DNA of 64,000 bases from Malaciobacter molluscorum LMG 25693 (GCF_003544935.1 NZ_CP032098.1:558001-622000), one strand, 5' to 3'; counted from the stretch's first letter, positions 24,753 through 34,499 are shown. Numbers and translations are program-made. Notes: generated by a model not told the origin, from the letters alone.

Positions 24753-25595
24753 ATGAATAAAAATATAAAAATAGGTGAAATAAACACTTTAAAAATAAAT
24801 AGAGCAAGTGAGCCTGGATTATACTTAATAGCTCAAGACGAAACAGAAGTTTTATTACCTAATGTCTATATTAAACAAACAATGAGTTTAGGTCAGGAAA
24901 TAGAAGTTTTTATATATACTGATAGTGAAGATAGACTTGTTGCTACTACTATAACTCCCAAGGCAATGATAAATGAAATCCAATATTTAGAAGTTGTAGA
25001 TACTACTAAATTTGGAGCTTTTGTTGATATTGGATTACCAAAAGATATATTAGTTCCTATTAATAAACAAAAATCAACTTTTAAAATAGGTGAAAAAAGA
25101 TTAGTTAAAATAATAGAAGATGAAAAGTCTCATAGATTAATTGGAACAGAAAAATTTATAAAAAGTTTTAACAGAAATACAAAAAAATTTAAAAAAAATG
25201 ATGAGGTTAATATTATTATCTATCAAAAAACACCTCTTGGATTTAAAGTAATTATAAATGAAGAGTATGAAGGTATGATTTTTCATAGTGAAATCTTTAC
25301 AAAAGTTGAGATAGGAGATAAAAGAAAAGCTTATATTAAAACTGTAAGAGAAGATGGAAAACTTGATTTATCATTACAAAAAATTGGAGAAGAAAAAAGA
25401 TTGGATGATGTATCAATTGTAGTTTCTATTTTAAAAAACAATAATAATGTTTTAAATATTACATCCAAAAGTGATGCTAAAGAGATTATGGATCTTTTTG
25501 AAATGAGTAAAAAAAGATTTAAAGCAGCATTAAATACCTTAGTTACTACAAATCAAGTTCATATTGAAAATGATTCTATAAGATTACATCATTAA
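24753..25595 (+). CDS. S1-domain RNA-binding protein, CvfB family
   Basis: The product has 280 residues. An N-terminal S1-like barrel, a second barrel (FGAFVDIGLPKDILVP, the typical S1 core), a third (GFKVIINEEYEGMIFHSE) and a C-terminal winged helix (about residues 225-278) match the CvfB layout. It is a cytoplasmic RNA-binding protein, and its role is regulatory in Staphylococcus. It has its own 40-base gap upstream and is probably a single gene. Confidence 0.85.
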   Translation: MNKNIKIGEINTLKINRASEPGLYLIAQDETEVLLPNVYIKQTMSLGQEIEVFIYTDSEDRLVATTITPKAMINEIQYLEVVDTTKFGAFVDIGLPKDILVPINKQKSTFKIGEKRLVKIIEDEKSHRLIGTEKFIKSFNRNTKKFKKNDEVNIIIYQKTPLGFKVIINEEYEGMIFHSEIFTKVEIGDKRKAYIKTVREDGKLDLSLQKIGEEKRLDDVSIVVSILKNNNNVLNITSKSDAKEIMDLFEMSKKRFKAALNTLVTTNQVHIENDSIRLHH

Positions 25596-25655
25596 GTATT
25601 ATTTCTAAAGTAATTTAATATAATAATTTGAAAATATAAAATAAGGATGGAGAAA

Positions 25656-26165
25656 ATGGCAATTACTCATTTAAAAGGTGAAGAGGTAAATTTACTTGGA
25701 AATGAAGTGAATGTTTCTGACCAAGCGCCAATAGTTAAAGTAGTAGGACAAGATTTAAATGAATTTGAAATTGGTGGAGCAAAAGATGTTATTCAAGTAT
25801 TAGTTGTTGTACCATCATTAGATACTCCAGTGTGTGCAGCTGAAACAAGAAAATTTAATGAAGAAGCAGCAAGATTAACTAATGTAGAAATTAGTGTAGT
25901 TTCTTTAGACTTACCTTTTGCAATGGGAAGATTTTGTACAACAGAAGGAATTGAAAATATAAATGTAGGAAGTGACTTTAGAAATAAAGATCTTACTAAT
26001 GCATATGGATTATTAATTGAAAATGGTCCTTTAGCAGGAATTGCAGCAAGAGCTGTATTTGTAATTGATACAAATGGAATAGTAGTTTATAAAGAACTAT
26101 GTGAAGAAATTACAAAAGAACCTGATTATGATACTGTAATGAAAGAAATTGAAAAATTAATATAA
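25656..26165 (+). CDS. tpx: Thiol peroxidase
   Basis: The start chosen is ATG at 25656 because GGAG sits 5 bases before it; ATG at 25647 would give three extra residues but overlaps the ribosome site. The 169-residue product has the peroxidatic Cys in DTPVCAAETR and the resolving Cys in GRFCTTEG, the Tpx spacing. Tpx reduces peroxides in the periplasm or cytoplasm with thioredoxin; there is no signal peptide here, so it is likely cytoplasmic. Confidence 0.95.
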   Translation: MAITHLKGEEVNLLGNEVNVSDQAPIVKVVGQDLNEFEIGGAKDVIQVLVVVPSLDTPVCAAETRKFNEEAARLTNVEISVVSLDLPFAMGRFCTTEGIENINVGSDFRNKDLTNAYGLLIENGPLAGIAARAVFVIDTNGIVVYKELCEEITKEPDYDTVMKEIEKLI

Positions 26166-26270
26166 ATTTTTAGCTAAATTTGTCATAAGTCAATTTTAAT
26201 ATCATTTTGAAAAGATATAATTTGAATATTAAAATTGAAAAAGGTCAATTTTGACTTTTTAGGAGTATTT

Positions 26271-27461
26271 ATGGCAAATTGGTTTAAAACTTTTTCAAAC
26301 CAACCACATCAACCTTTTTTCTTAAGTGGAATTATATTTTTTATATCATTTATATTATTACTTTTTGCATCATATGCAAGAATAGTTAATTTAAGTTCAA
26401 CAATACTTACATATCATACATATTCAATGCTTTTTATTGTATTTATACAGTTTATTTTAGGATATTTGTATATACTTTTCCCAAAAATTTTAGAAGAAAA
26501 GCCTATTAAAAGATCTGTATATATGATGCATTTTTATATATATTTTTTTAGTAGTTTAGGATTTTTATCATCACTGTTTTTTTCATCTGAATATATTATA
26601 TTTTTTACTTTAGCCTTACTTTTAGTACAATTTTTATCTTTTAAGCTATTATTTATTATTAATTTAGAAAGTAAAATAAAAGATAAAAAAGATACATCAT
26701 GGATACTATTTTTTCTTTTTATTGGACTAATTGCTCATATGATATTTTATGTATCTTTTTATGAATTAGAATATTCATTTACTTTGAAAAAAGCAGGAAC
26801 ATATATTGGATTTTATTTTTATTTTTTTGGTGTTGCTTTTGCCATTTCTCAAAGAATGATACTAGAAACTACAAAACAAAAAATTAAAAATTATAAAATA
26901 GATAAATCTATGTTTTTGATGACAAAATTTACTATATTGATATTTTTTAAAGTAATTTCTCATTTTTATGAGAATATATATTTTTCTTTAGTTATTGATA
27001 TTTTATTTTTTATATTTATTATGTACGAATTAATAAGATGGAAACTTCCAATATTTAAAGTAAATTCAATGTTATGGATATTATATATTTCTTTATATTG
27101 GATTCCTGTCTCTTTTTTACTATTAATATTACAAAATAGTTTTGAAATATTGCATATAAATTTTTTATTTGAGCAAGCACCTTTACATACCTTAGCTTTA
27201 GGATATATTAATACTTTAATTTTAGCTTTTATTTTAAGAGCTACACTTTATTACAAGGGCAAAACCCAAAATGCAAATAATATCACTACTTTAATTTTTC
27301 TATTTTTACAAATGGCAGTTATATTAAGATTAGTCGCATCTTTTAGCTTAAATACAGAATTAAGTTATGTTTTATGGATTAATATTGCATCATTTAGTTT
27401 AGTTATTATTTTATTACTTTGGTTTCTTAATTACTTAAAGATAGTATTAATTAACAAATAA
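26271..27461 (+). CDS. NnrS-like multi-pass membrane protein
   Basis: The start chosen is ATG at 26271, with AGGAG 6 bases upstream; an in-frame start at 26235 lacks support and would add 12 residues. The 396-residue product has about 12 membrane helices. NQPHQPFFLSG at the start resembles the His-Pro-Phe/haem-copper binding motif of NnrS, a nitric-oxide-stress membrane protein, and HTLALGYINTLI is also NnrS-like. Clear metal ligands are His in the N-terminal motif and His in HTYSML. Assignment is moderate; it might be another haem/copper-binding membrane protein. Confidence 0.55.
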   Translation: MANWFKTFSNQPHQPFFLSGIIFFISFILLLFASYARIVNLSSTILTYHTYSMLFIVFIQFILGYLYILFPKILEEKPIKRSVYMMHFYIYFFSSLGFLSSLFFSSEYIIFFTLALLLVQFLSFKLLFIINLESKIKDKKDTSWILFFLFIGLIAHMIFYVSFYELEYSFTLKKAGTYIGFYFYFFGVAFAISQRMILETTKQKIKNYKIDKSMFLMTKFTILIFFKVISHFYENIYFSLVIDILFFIFIMYELIRWKLPIFKVNSMLWILYISLYWIPVSFLLLILQNSFEILHINFLFEQAPLHTLALGYINTLILAFILRATLYYKGKTQNANNITTLIFLFLQMAVILRLVASFSLNTELSYVLWINIASFSLVIILLLWFLNYLKIVLINK

Positions 27462-27468
27462 TTACTAC

Positions 27469-27521
27469 ACAAATCCTTTATAATTTTTGTATAAACTAAT
27501 ATAATAGTATAAAGGATTTGT
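27469..27521 (+). promoter_or_regulatory. 14-bp perfect inverted repeat flanking the msrP promoter and covering its ribosome site
   Basis: ACAAATCCTTTATA (27469-27482) and TATAAAGGATTTGT (27508-27521) are perfect complements, 25 bases apart. The right arm contains the msrP ribosome site (AAGGA). Between the arms is TATAAT (27500-27505), a strong -10. Transcripts arriving from upstream would carry both arms and hide the ribosome site; transcripts starting from the inner promoter would carry only the right arm. The left arm could also serve as terminator of the NnrS-like gene. Confidence 0.5.
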
Positions 27522-27522
27522 T

Positions 27523-28482
27523 ATGAAATATATAAAAACAAAACAGTGGCAAATTAAAGAGAGTGAAGTTACATCAAAAACTTTATTTAATAAAAGAAGA
27601 GATTTTATTAAATTAGGTGCTGCATCTTTAGTATCATCTGGAGCAATTTTTGAACTACTTGCAAAAGATAAAATACCACTTGCAAATCTACAATATAAAA
27701 AAGATAAAAATGAAAATAATCTTACTTTAAATAGTTATGAACAAATAACATCACACAATAATTTTTATGAATTTACTACAAATCAAAGTAAAGTAAAAGA
27801 TATGGCTCATACTTTGGATATCTCAAATTGGAAAATAAAAGTTGATGGACTTGTAGAAAAACCTATGGTTATTGACTTTGAAACCATAATGAAAAAGTTT
27901 CCTTTAGAAGAGAGAATATATCGTTTTAGATGTGTTGAAGGTTGGGCTATGGTTGTTCCTTGGATTGGGTTTGAACTATCTAAACTTATAAAATATCTAA
28001 AACCTTTATCAAGTGCTAAATATATAAAATTTGAAACGTTGTATGATGAAAAAATGTTTCCAGATCAAGCAAGAGGAATTCTTTCAACTATATCTTATCC
28101 TTATGTTGAAGCTTTAAGAATGGATGAAGCGATGAATGAACTTACTATTTTAGCAGTTGGTTTATATGGTTCATCAATGCCAAAACAAAATGGAGCACCA
28201 ATTAGATTAATTGTACCTTGGAAATATGGATTTAAATCAATAAAATCAATTTCTAAAATTTCATTTGTAGATAAGCAACCTTTAAATAGTTGGCAAAAAG
28301 AGAATAAAAATGAGTATGGTTTTTATGCGAATGTAAATCCATATGTAGATCATCCAAGATGGTCTCAAAGTAAAGAGAGAGTTTTAGGTAAATTTTTCAA
28401 ACAAAGAACATTGATGTTTAATGGATATGAAAAACAAGTTGCAAGTTTATATAAAGGTATGGATTTAACTAAGGATTTTTAA
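27523..28482 (+). CDS. msrP: Periplasmic methionine-sulfoxide reductase, molybdopterin subunit
   Basis: The product has 319 residues. A twin-arginine signal lies in NKRRDFIKLGAASLVSS. The molybdenum-ligand Cys is in YRFRCVEGWAMVVPW, and GAPIRLIVPWKYGFKS and HPRWSQSKE match MsrP (YedY). It repairs oxidised methionines in periplasmic proteins, taking electrons from MsrQ in the membrane. It overlaps msrQ by one base. It is also distantly related to SoxC of this window, but it lacks the SoxC C-terminal dimer domain. Confidence 0.93.
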   Translation: MKYIKTKQWQIKESEVTSKTLFNKRRDFIKLGAASLVSSGAIFELLAKDKIPLANLQYKKDKNENNLTLNSYEQITSHNNFYEFTTNQSKVKDMAHTLDISNWKIKVDGLVEKPMVIDFETIMKKFPLEERIYRFRCVEGWAMVVPWIGFELSKLIKYLKPLSSAKYIKFETLYDEKMFPDQARGILSTISYPYVEALRMDEAMNELTILAVGLYGSSMPKQNGAPIRLIVPWKYGFKSIKSISKISFVDKQPLNSWQKENKNEYGFYANVNPYVDHPRWSQSKERVLGKFFKQRTLMFNGYEKQVASLYKGMDLTKDF

Positions 28483-29033
28483 TGAGAATATTTCTATTTG
28501 TAGTTTTTTTAACTCCTTTTTTTATAGCTTTATATTCACTATTTATAACTCAAAATGTAATTGACCCTATTAAATATATTTACACTTTTTCTGGAGTTGT
28601 TGCAACTGTTATTTTGTTTTTTACAATTATAATATCACTTATGAAAAGATTTATAAATTTGATGAAATATAGAAGAATGATAGGATTATTTGGATTTTTT
28701 TATGCTTGTTTACATATTATAAATTTTGTTGTTTTAGATGCACAATTTGATGTTGATTTTATAATTAACAATTTAATAAAAAAGCCATTTATATATCTTG
28801 GTGCAATGGCATTTTTTATTCTTGTATTTTTAGCATTAACTTCAACAAAAAGACTTTTTAGGAAATATAATAAGTATCATAAAACTTTGTATTTATCACT
28901 TGTTTTGATTACTATTCATTTTATATTGGCACAAAAATCACTTGATATTTATCAAATATTTTATATATTTATAATTGGTGTTATTTCTATTTTTAAACTA
29001 ATTCAAATAAAAAATTTATTCAATAGAAATTAG
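28482..29033 (+). CDS. msrQ: Haem-binding membrane subunit MsrQ
   Basis: The product has 183 residues. Five to six membrane helices belong to the ferric-reductase-like fold; His in CLHIINF and in LITIHFIL are candidates for haem b ligands. MsrQ passes electrons from the quinone pool or NADH to MsrP. It follows msrP with a one-base overlap and converges with the response-regulator gene, with which it overlaps by 18 bases at the 3' ends. Confidence 0.88.
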   Translation: MRIFLFVVFLTPFFIALYSLFITQNVIDPIKYIYTFSGVVATVILFFTIIISLMKRFINLMKYRRMIGLFGFFYACLHIINFVVLDAQFDVDFIINNLIKKPFIYLGAMAFFILVFLALTSTKRLFRKYNKYHKTLYLSLVLITIHFILAQKSLDIYQIFYIFIIGVISIFKLIQIKNLFNRN

Positions 29034-29681
29034 TTTATATCCTACACCTCTTAAATTTATAATCATTCCATTTTTTAATTTCTTTTTTAATTTATGAATA
29101 ATTGAACGCATACTAACTGATTCCATCTCTTTACTATCCCACACATATTCATGTATCATTTCATTTGTTACTGATTTATTTATGTTTTTTACAAATAGAG
29201 TTAAAAGTAGTTTCTCTTTAACTGTAAGTTCAATTTCATGGTTATGTTTATAAAGTTTTTCTTCTAATAAATTAAAAGTAAAGTTATATCCTAACTCAAT
29301 ATTCATATCTGAGTTTTGCTCTTTTTTATAAGATAAATGGTATTGAATTCTTAAAAATAGCTCTTCAAAATCAAATGGTTTTTTTATATAGTCATTGCAA
29401 CCAAGATTAAAAGATTTTTTTATATTTTCAATATCTATTTCTGCACTTATCATTATTACAGGAGTATTTATATTTTCATTTCTTATTATTTCTAAGATTT
29501 TATGGCCATCAAATCCTAATACATTAACATCCAAAATATATAAATCATATCTATTATTTAATATAATATTTGCAGCTTCATAACCATCAAAAAAGTTCTC
29601 TACAAAAAATCCTTTATTTTCTAATGATAGTTTTATTATCTTATTTAAAGAAGTATCATCTTCTAATAAAAAAATTTTCAT
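29016..29681 (-). CDS. OmpR-type response regulator
   Basis: The product has 221 residues. The receiver has LLEDDTSLN, phospho-Asp in LYILDVNVLGFDG and Lys in YIKKPFD. The C-terminal winged-helix DNA-binding domain has ELTVKEKLLLTLF and RGVGYKL. Its start overlaps the stop of the kinase gene by 4 bases, so they form a two-component pair. Target genes are unknown; msrPQ is adjacent but convergent. Confidence 0.9.
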   Translation of the reverse strand: MKIFLLEDDTSLNKIIKLSLENKGFFVENFFDGYEAANIILNNRYDLYILDVNVLGFDGHKILEIIRNENINTPVIMISAEIDIENIKKSFNLGCNDYIKKPFDFEELFLRIQYHLSYKKEQNSDMNIELGYNFTFNLLEEKLYKHNHEIELTVKEKLLLTLFVKNINKSVTNEMIHEYVWDSKEMESVSMRSIIHKLKKKLKNGMIINLRGVGYKLISIE

Positions 29682-30745
29682 AAATTACCTTTTATTACAT
29701 CTTTTATATCTATTTTATAAGAAAAAGATGTTGTATTATTTTCTGATTTTACACTAATTTCTATATTATTATTATCACAAATATCTTTTACAATATTTAA
29801 TCCCAATCCTAAACCTATATTTTTACTTTTATCTTGATAATATGCTTTAAATATAGAATCTGTATCTTGAATATATGAACCACTATTTTTTATTATTATA
29901 AAGTGTTCATCTTTATTTATATCCAAAATTATATCTATTTGGCTATTTATTTCTGCATATTTTATAGCATTTGAAATAGTATTATCAATAACTCTTTGAA
30001 GTGAGTTTTCATCAATAAAAATATTAAACTCAGCATGAATATCTAAGTTTATATCTATATTTTTTATATTTGCCATTTCATCAAAAAACATAACTCTTGA
30101 AGATAGAAATTTTATAAGTTCAATCTCTTTTTTCTCTTCTATTTTTTTTTCTTTTTTTATTAAATAGTATAAATCATTATATATAAAAGATAGAGATTTT
30201 GAAGATGCTTTAATTGCTTCAAACTGTTCTTTTGGACCAATTTGAGTCTCTAAATTATCAATATTTAAAGAGATGATACTTAAAGGTGTATTCATTTCAT
30301 GGATGATTTTTTTTAGAAAAAAGTCTTGTTGCTTTAATAAATTTATATTAGTTTGTTTACTTTCAAATAAATTTAGTTGAGTTTTTATTCTTGCTTTTAC
30401 TTCCTCTTTTTCAAAAGGTTTAGTTATATAATCAACTCCACCTTCTTCAAATGCTTTAACTTTACTTTGTACATCATCTAAAGCACTTATGAAAATAATT
30501 GGAATATCTTTTAGTTTTTCATCATCTTTGAATATTCTACAAACTTCAAATCCATTTAAATGAGGAATTTTAATATCTAAAAGTATTAAATCAGGTGCAC
30601 TTAATTTGGCAGATTTTATTGCAAATTGTGCATCTGTTGTTGCTTTTATTAGATAGTTTTCATCTTTTAATATATTATTTAAATATTGTAAGTTTTCAAC
30701 TTTATCGTCAATTATTAGTATTGTATATTTTTTATCCATTAACAT
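29678..30745 (-). CDS. Cytoplasmic histidine kinase with N-terminal receiver domain
   Basis: The product has 355 residues (a start at 30739 is also possible). The receiver is at residues 1-125 (LIIDDKVENLQYL, LILLDIKIPHLNG, YITKPFEKEEV). A kinase core follows, with the phospho-His in IIHEMNTPLS and ATP-binding boxes NTISNAIKYAE and GLGLGLNIVKDI. There are no membrane helices, so it should sense a cytoplasmic or protein partner signal. It is coupled to the response regulator, with which it forms the operon. Confidence 0.9.
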   Translation of the reverse strand: MLMDKKYTILIIDDKVENLQYLNNILKDENYLIKATTDAQFAIKSAKLSAPDLILLDIKIPHLNGFEVCRIFKDDEKLKDIPIIFISALDDVQSKVKAFEEGGVDYITKPFEKEEVKARIKTQLNLFESKQTNINLLKQQDFFLKKIIHEMNTPLSIISLNIDNLETQIGPKEQFEAIKASSKSLSFIYNDLYYLIKKEKKIEEKKEIELIKFLSSRVMFFDEMANIKNIDINLDIHAEFNIFIDENSLQRVIDNTISNAIKYAEINSQIDIILDINKDEHFIIIKNSGSYIQDTDSIFKAYYQDKSKNIGLGLGLNIVKDICDNNNIEISVKSENNTTSFSYKIDIKDVIKGNL

Positions 30746-30813
30746 TTTCTTTTGATTTTGCTACTTAGATATCATTATAAACAAAAAGTAATAAAATTAT
30801 ATTGAGGGGTTTG

Positions 30814-33111
30814 ATGAATTTAAAAAGACTTTTTATGCTACTATTTATTTTAAACACGGGATTATTTATCTTAGTTGTAATGGTAATAAATAGATACCAA
30901 AAATCAACAAATACTTTAGAACAAGCCTATCAAATGCAATATAAATCACTTGTTTTAGCCCATGAATTAAGACAAAGTAGTGATGATTTGACAAGAATGG
31001 CAAGAACTTATGTAATTACTGGAAATCCTTTATTTAAAAAGCAGTATCAAACTGTACTTGATATTAGAAATGGTGTGAAACCAAGACCCAAAAGATACAA
31101 TGGAATATTTTGGGATTTTCTTACTTTAGATGGAAGTATTGCAACTTTAGATGGAAAAAAAATACCATTAAAAGAATTGATGAAAGAAGCAAACTTTCCA
31201 GAAGAGGAGTTAAATCTTTTATTTACTTCTCAAAATGAATCAGATGATTTAACAAACTTAGAGCATAAAGCAATGAATGCAATAATAGGTGTTTTTCAAG
31301 ATAAGAATGGAAACTATACCATAAAATCAAAACCAAATTATAAATTAGCAAGAGAGTTGATGTATTCTGATGAATATCATAAAGCAAAAATAAGAATTAT
31401 GAAGCCATTGGATAAATTTTATAAAATGTTTGAGACAAGAACTAAAGCAAAAGTAAAAGAAGCAAGAGTTATTGTAAAAAAATTAGAATTTTATGTAACT
31501 GTAATAGTTCTTTTTTCTATTATTGTTTTTTTATTATCTTTTTTTATTATTCTTTTTAGAATTGTACAACCTTTAGAATTATTAAGAGTATCAATGCTTA
31601 GATTATCAAAAAATGATATGAGTGTCGAACTTGATAAAGATAAATATCAAGATGAAATTGGAGATATGATTGGTGCTGTTGATGTTTTTAAAGATAATAC
31701 AAAAAAACTAATAACAAGTGAGCAAAAAATTAAACTTTCTATGCAAGAAGCAACAAGTGCAAATAAAGCAAAATCTATTTTTTTAGTAAGAATGAGTCAT
31801 GAGTTAAGAACACCTCTAAATGCAATAATGGGCTTTTCAAATTTACTTAAAAAATCTCAAAATATAAATGAACAAGAGAGAAAAAATTTAACTATTATTA
31901 AAAAAAGTGCAAATCATCTACTAAATATCATAAATGAAATACTTGAACTTTCTAAAATAGAAGCAGGAAAAATAGAGATAGTTCCTAAAAGTTTTAATTT
32001 TGAAGAACTTTTAAAAGAGATAGAATCTATTTTTGAGTTTAGGTGTGAATCAAAAGGTTTAAAATTTAAACTAATAAAATCAGAAAATCTTCCATCATTT
32101 ATAAAAGTTGATGAATTAAGACTTCGTCAAATTCTAATAAATCTATTAGGAAACTCAATAAAGTTTACAAAAAAAGGTGAAATTTCATTATATGTATATG
32201 AACAAAATAAAAAGTTGTTTTTTGAAGTAAAAGATACTGGTATTGGTATTTCTAAAGTAAATTTAAAAAAGATTTTCAAACCATTTGAGCAAGTAAAAAA
32301 AGATGATTATAGTCAAAATGGTACAGGTTTGGGCTTATCAATTACTAAAGAGTTAATATCACTAATGAATGGAACTATATATGTAAAAAGTAATTTGAAT
32401 AAAGGAAGTGAGTTTTACTTTAGTATTAGTTATGAAGATTCAAGTAATGATGAAATAGATATAAAAATTGATAAAAGTAGTATAAAATCAATCCAAAACC
32501 AAAATTTCGAAAAATCAATTTTAGTAGTTGATGATATAAAAGAGAATAGACAATTAGTAACTCAAATATTAAATCAGTATGAGTTTAAAGTTTTTGAAGC
32601 AAGTAGTGGTACTGAAGCTTTAGAACTTTATGAAAAAAATAGAATTGATTTGATTTTTATGGATATTTTAATGAGTGATATGAATGGACTTGAAGCCATA
32701 AAAAAAATAAGAGAAGATAAAAACGATAGAAAAATTCCTATTATTACTCTATCTGCAAATGTTTTTTTAGAAGATAGAAGAAAAGCTTTAAAAGCAGGTG
32801 CAAATGACTTTTTACCTAAGCCTTTTGAAGAAGAGAGTATTTTAGCCTTACTTCAAAAATATCTAAATGTTGATGTATATCTTAAAGAAGAAGTTAAACA
32901 AACGTCTTCTCATATAGAAGATTTACCAATAGAATTTTATGAAAAATTAAAAGAGTATTCTACTCTTATGCGCAATGAAGAGATATTAAAAATATTAGAT
33001 ACATACTTGCTAAATGATTCTACTAAAAAAGTAATAATTGAATTATTAGAAAACTTTGACTACCAACAAATAATAAACCTATGTGATAGTAAATTAAATA
33101 AAGCTGTATAA
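30814..33111 (+). CDS. Membrane hybrid histidine kinase, upstream of the urea gene cluster
   Basis: The start chosen is ATG at 30814 with GAGGGG upstream; a TTG at 30802 would add four residues. The 765-residue product has a membrane helix near 5-22, a periplasmic sensor to about residue 225, a second helix, a HAMP-like linker, a HisKA domain (RMSHELRTPLNAIMGFS), a HATPase (LLGNSIKFTKKG; GTGLGLSITKEL), a receiver (VVDDIKENR, LIFMDILMSDMNG, FLPKPFEE) and a C-terminal tail of about 70 residues, possibly Hpt-like. The ligand is unknown. Its position directly before urtA suggests a role in urea or nitrogen sensing. Confidence 0.85.
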   Translation: MNLKRLFMLLFILNTGLFILVVMVINRYQKSTNTLEQAYQMQYKSLVLAHELRQSSDDLTRMARTYVITGNPLFKKQYQTVLDIRNGVKPRPKRYNGIFWDFLTLDGSIATLDGKKIPLKELMKEANFPEEELNLLFTSQNESDDLTNLEHKAMNAIIGVFQDKNGNYTIKSKPNYKLARELMYSDEYHKAKIRIMKPLDKFYKMFETRTKAKVKEARVIVKKLEFYVTVIVLFSIIVFLLSFFIILFRIVQPLELLRVSMLRLSKNDMSVELDKDKYQDEIGDMIGAVDVFKDNTKKLITSEQKIKLSMQEATSANKAKSIFLVRMSHELRTPLNAIMGFSNLLKKSQNINEQERKNLTIIKKSANHLLNIINEILELSKIEAGKIEIVPKSFNFEELLKEIESIFEFRCESKGLKFKLIKSENLPSFIKVDELRLRQILINLLGNSIKFTKKGEISLYVYEQNKKLFFEVKDTGIGISKVNLKKIFKPFEQVKKDDYSQNGTGLGLSITKELISLMNGTIYVKSNLNKGSEFYFSISYEDSSNDEIDIKIDKSSIKSIQNQNFEKSILVVDDIKENRQLVTQILNQYEFKVFEASSGTEALELYEKNRIDLIFMDILMSDMNGLEAIKKIREDKNDRKIPIITLSANVFLEDRRKALKAGANDFLPKPFEEESILALLQKYLNVDVYLKEEVKQTSSHIEDLPIEFYEKLKEYSTLMRNEEILKILDTYLLNDSTKKVIIELLENFDYQQIINLCDSKLNKAV

Positions 33112-33137
33112 ATTTTATACTAAAAATAGTAAGTAAA

Positions 33138-33180
33138 CAACACTAAAAGCAACACTTAAACAACACTACTTTTTTATACT
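33138..33180 (+). promoter_or_regulatory. Three CAACACT repeats plus -10 box before urtA
   Basis: CAACACT occurs at 33138-33144, 33150-33156 and 33161-33167, spaced 12 and 11 bases, about one helical turn, so all lie on one face of the DNA. TATACT (33175-33180) follows as a -10 box, giving a start near 33187. A DNA-binding regulator, possibly linked to the upstream kinase, could bind here. Confidence 0.45.
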
Positions 33181-33221
33181 TTCAATATAAGTTTAAAAGA
33201 CTTAAATTGAAAGGAGATTCA

Positions 33222-34499
33222 ATGAAAATGAGATTTGCTAAAGCAGTAGTTGCTTCTACATTATTAGCTGGTATGCTTGCACATGCTGCTGATACAATTA
33301 AGGTTGGTGTTTTACACTCACTATCAGGAACGATGGCTATTTCTGAAACAACATTAAAAGATACGGTATTAATGTTAATCAAAAAACAGAATGAAAAAGG
33401 TGGATTATTAGGTAAAAAATTAGAACCTGTTGTAGTAGATCCTGCTTCAAACTGGCCACTATTTGCTGAAAAAATGAGAAGTTTACTTACTAAAGATAAA
33501 GTTGATGTAACATTTGGTTGTTGGACATCTGTTTCTAGAAAATCTGTTCTTCCTGTTGTTGAAGAGTTAAATGGTATTTTATTTTATCCTGTTCAATATG
33601 AAGGTGAAGAATCATCTAAAAATATTTTCTATACTGGTGCTGCACCAAACCAACAAGCAATTCCAGCAGTTGATTACTTAATGAATGAAGTTAAAGTTAA
33701 AAGATGGGTATTAGCAGGAACTGATTATGTTTATCCAAGAACAACAAATAAGATTTTAAAAGCATATTTAAAATCTAAGGGTGTAAAAGATAAAGATATT
33801 ATGGTTAATTATACTCCATTTGGATATTCAGACTGGCAAAGTATAGTAAGTGATATTAAAAAGTTTGGTAGCACTGGATTAAAAACTGCTGTTGTTTCTA
33901 CTATTAATGGTGATGCAAATGTACCATTTTATAAAGAGTTAGCAAATCAAGGTATTAAAGCTGAAGATATTCCTGTTGTTGCATTCTCTGTTGGAGAAGA
34001 GGAACTTTCAGGTATAGATACTAAACCATTAGTTGGACACTTAGCTGCATGGAATTACTTTCAAAGTGTTGAAACAAAACAAAATGATGATTTTATTAAA
34101 TCTTGGCACAAATTCAAAAAAGATAATAAAAAAGTTACAAATGACCCAATGGAAGCTACTTATATTGGATTTAACTTATGGGTAAAAGCTGTTAAAAAAG
34201 CTGGAACTACAGATGTTGATAAAGTAAGAAAAGCAATGATTGGATTATCAGTTCCTAACTTAACTAGTGGAACAGCAACAATGCTTAAAAATCACCATAT
34301 TACAAAACCAGTATTAATTGGAGAAATTCAAGATAATGGGCAATTTGAAACTGTATGGGAAACAAAAAAAGAAGTACCAGGTGATGCTTGGTCAAACTAT
34401 TTACCAGATAGCAAAAATTTAATTTCTGATTGGACAGATCCTGTTAATTGTGGAAATTATAATACAGTTACTAAAAAATGTTTAGGAAATAGTAAATAA
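33222..34499 (+). CDS. urtA: Urea ABC transporter substrate-binding protein
   Basis: The start chosen is ATG at 33222 (AAGGAG upstream); 33207 would add five residues. The 425-residue product has a Sec signal (AVVASTLLAGMLAHA) and the mature start ADTIKVGVLHSLSGTMAISE, which is the UrtA opening of the amide-binding family. FGCWTSVSRKSV and PVQYEGEESS also match UrtA. It binds urea or short amides in the periplasm. It is followed by a hairpin that may stabilise the abundant urtA message. Confidence 0.93.
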   Translation: MKMRFAKAVVASTLLAGMLAHAADTIKVGVLHSLSGTMAISETTLKDTVLMLIKKQNEKGGLLGKKLEPVVVDPASNWPLFAEKMRSLLTKDKVDVTFGCWTSVSRKSVLPVVEELNGILFYPVQYEGEESSKNIFYTGAAPNQQAIPAVDYLMNEVKVKRWVLAGTDYVYPRTTNKILKAYLKSKGVKDKDIMVNYTPFGYSDWQSIVSDIKKFGSTGLKTAVVSTINGDANVPFYKELANQGIKAEDIPVVAFSVGEEELSGIDTKPLVGHLAAWNYFQSVETKQNDDFIKSWHKFKKDNKKVTNDPMEATYIGFNLWVKAVKKAGTTDVDKVRKAMIGLSVPNLTSGTATMLKNHHITKPVLIGEIQDNGQFETVWETKKEVPGDAWSNYLPDSKNLISDWTDPVNCGNYNTVTKKCLGNSK

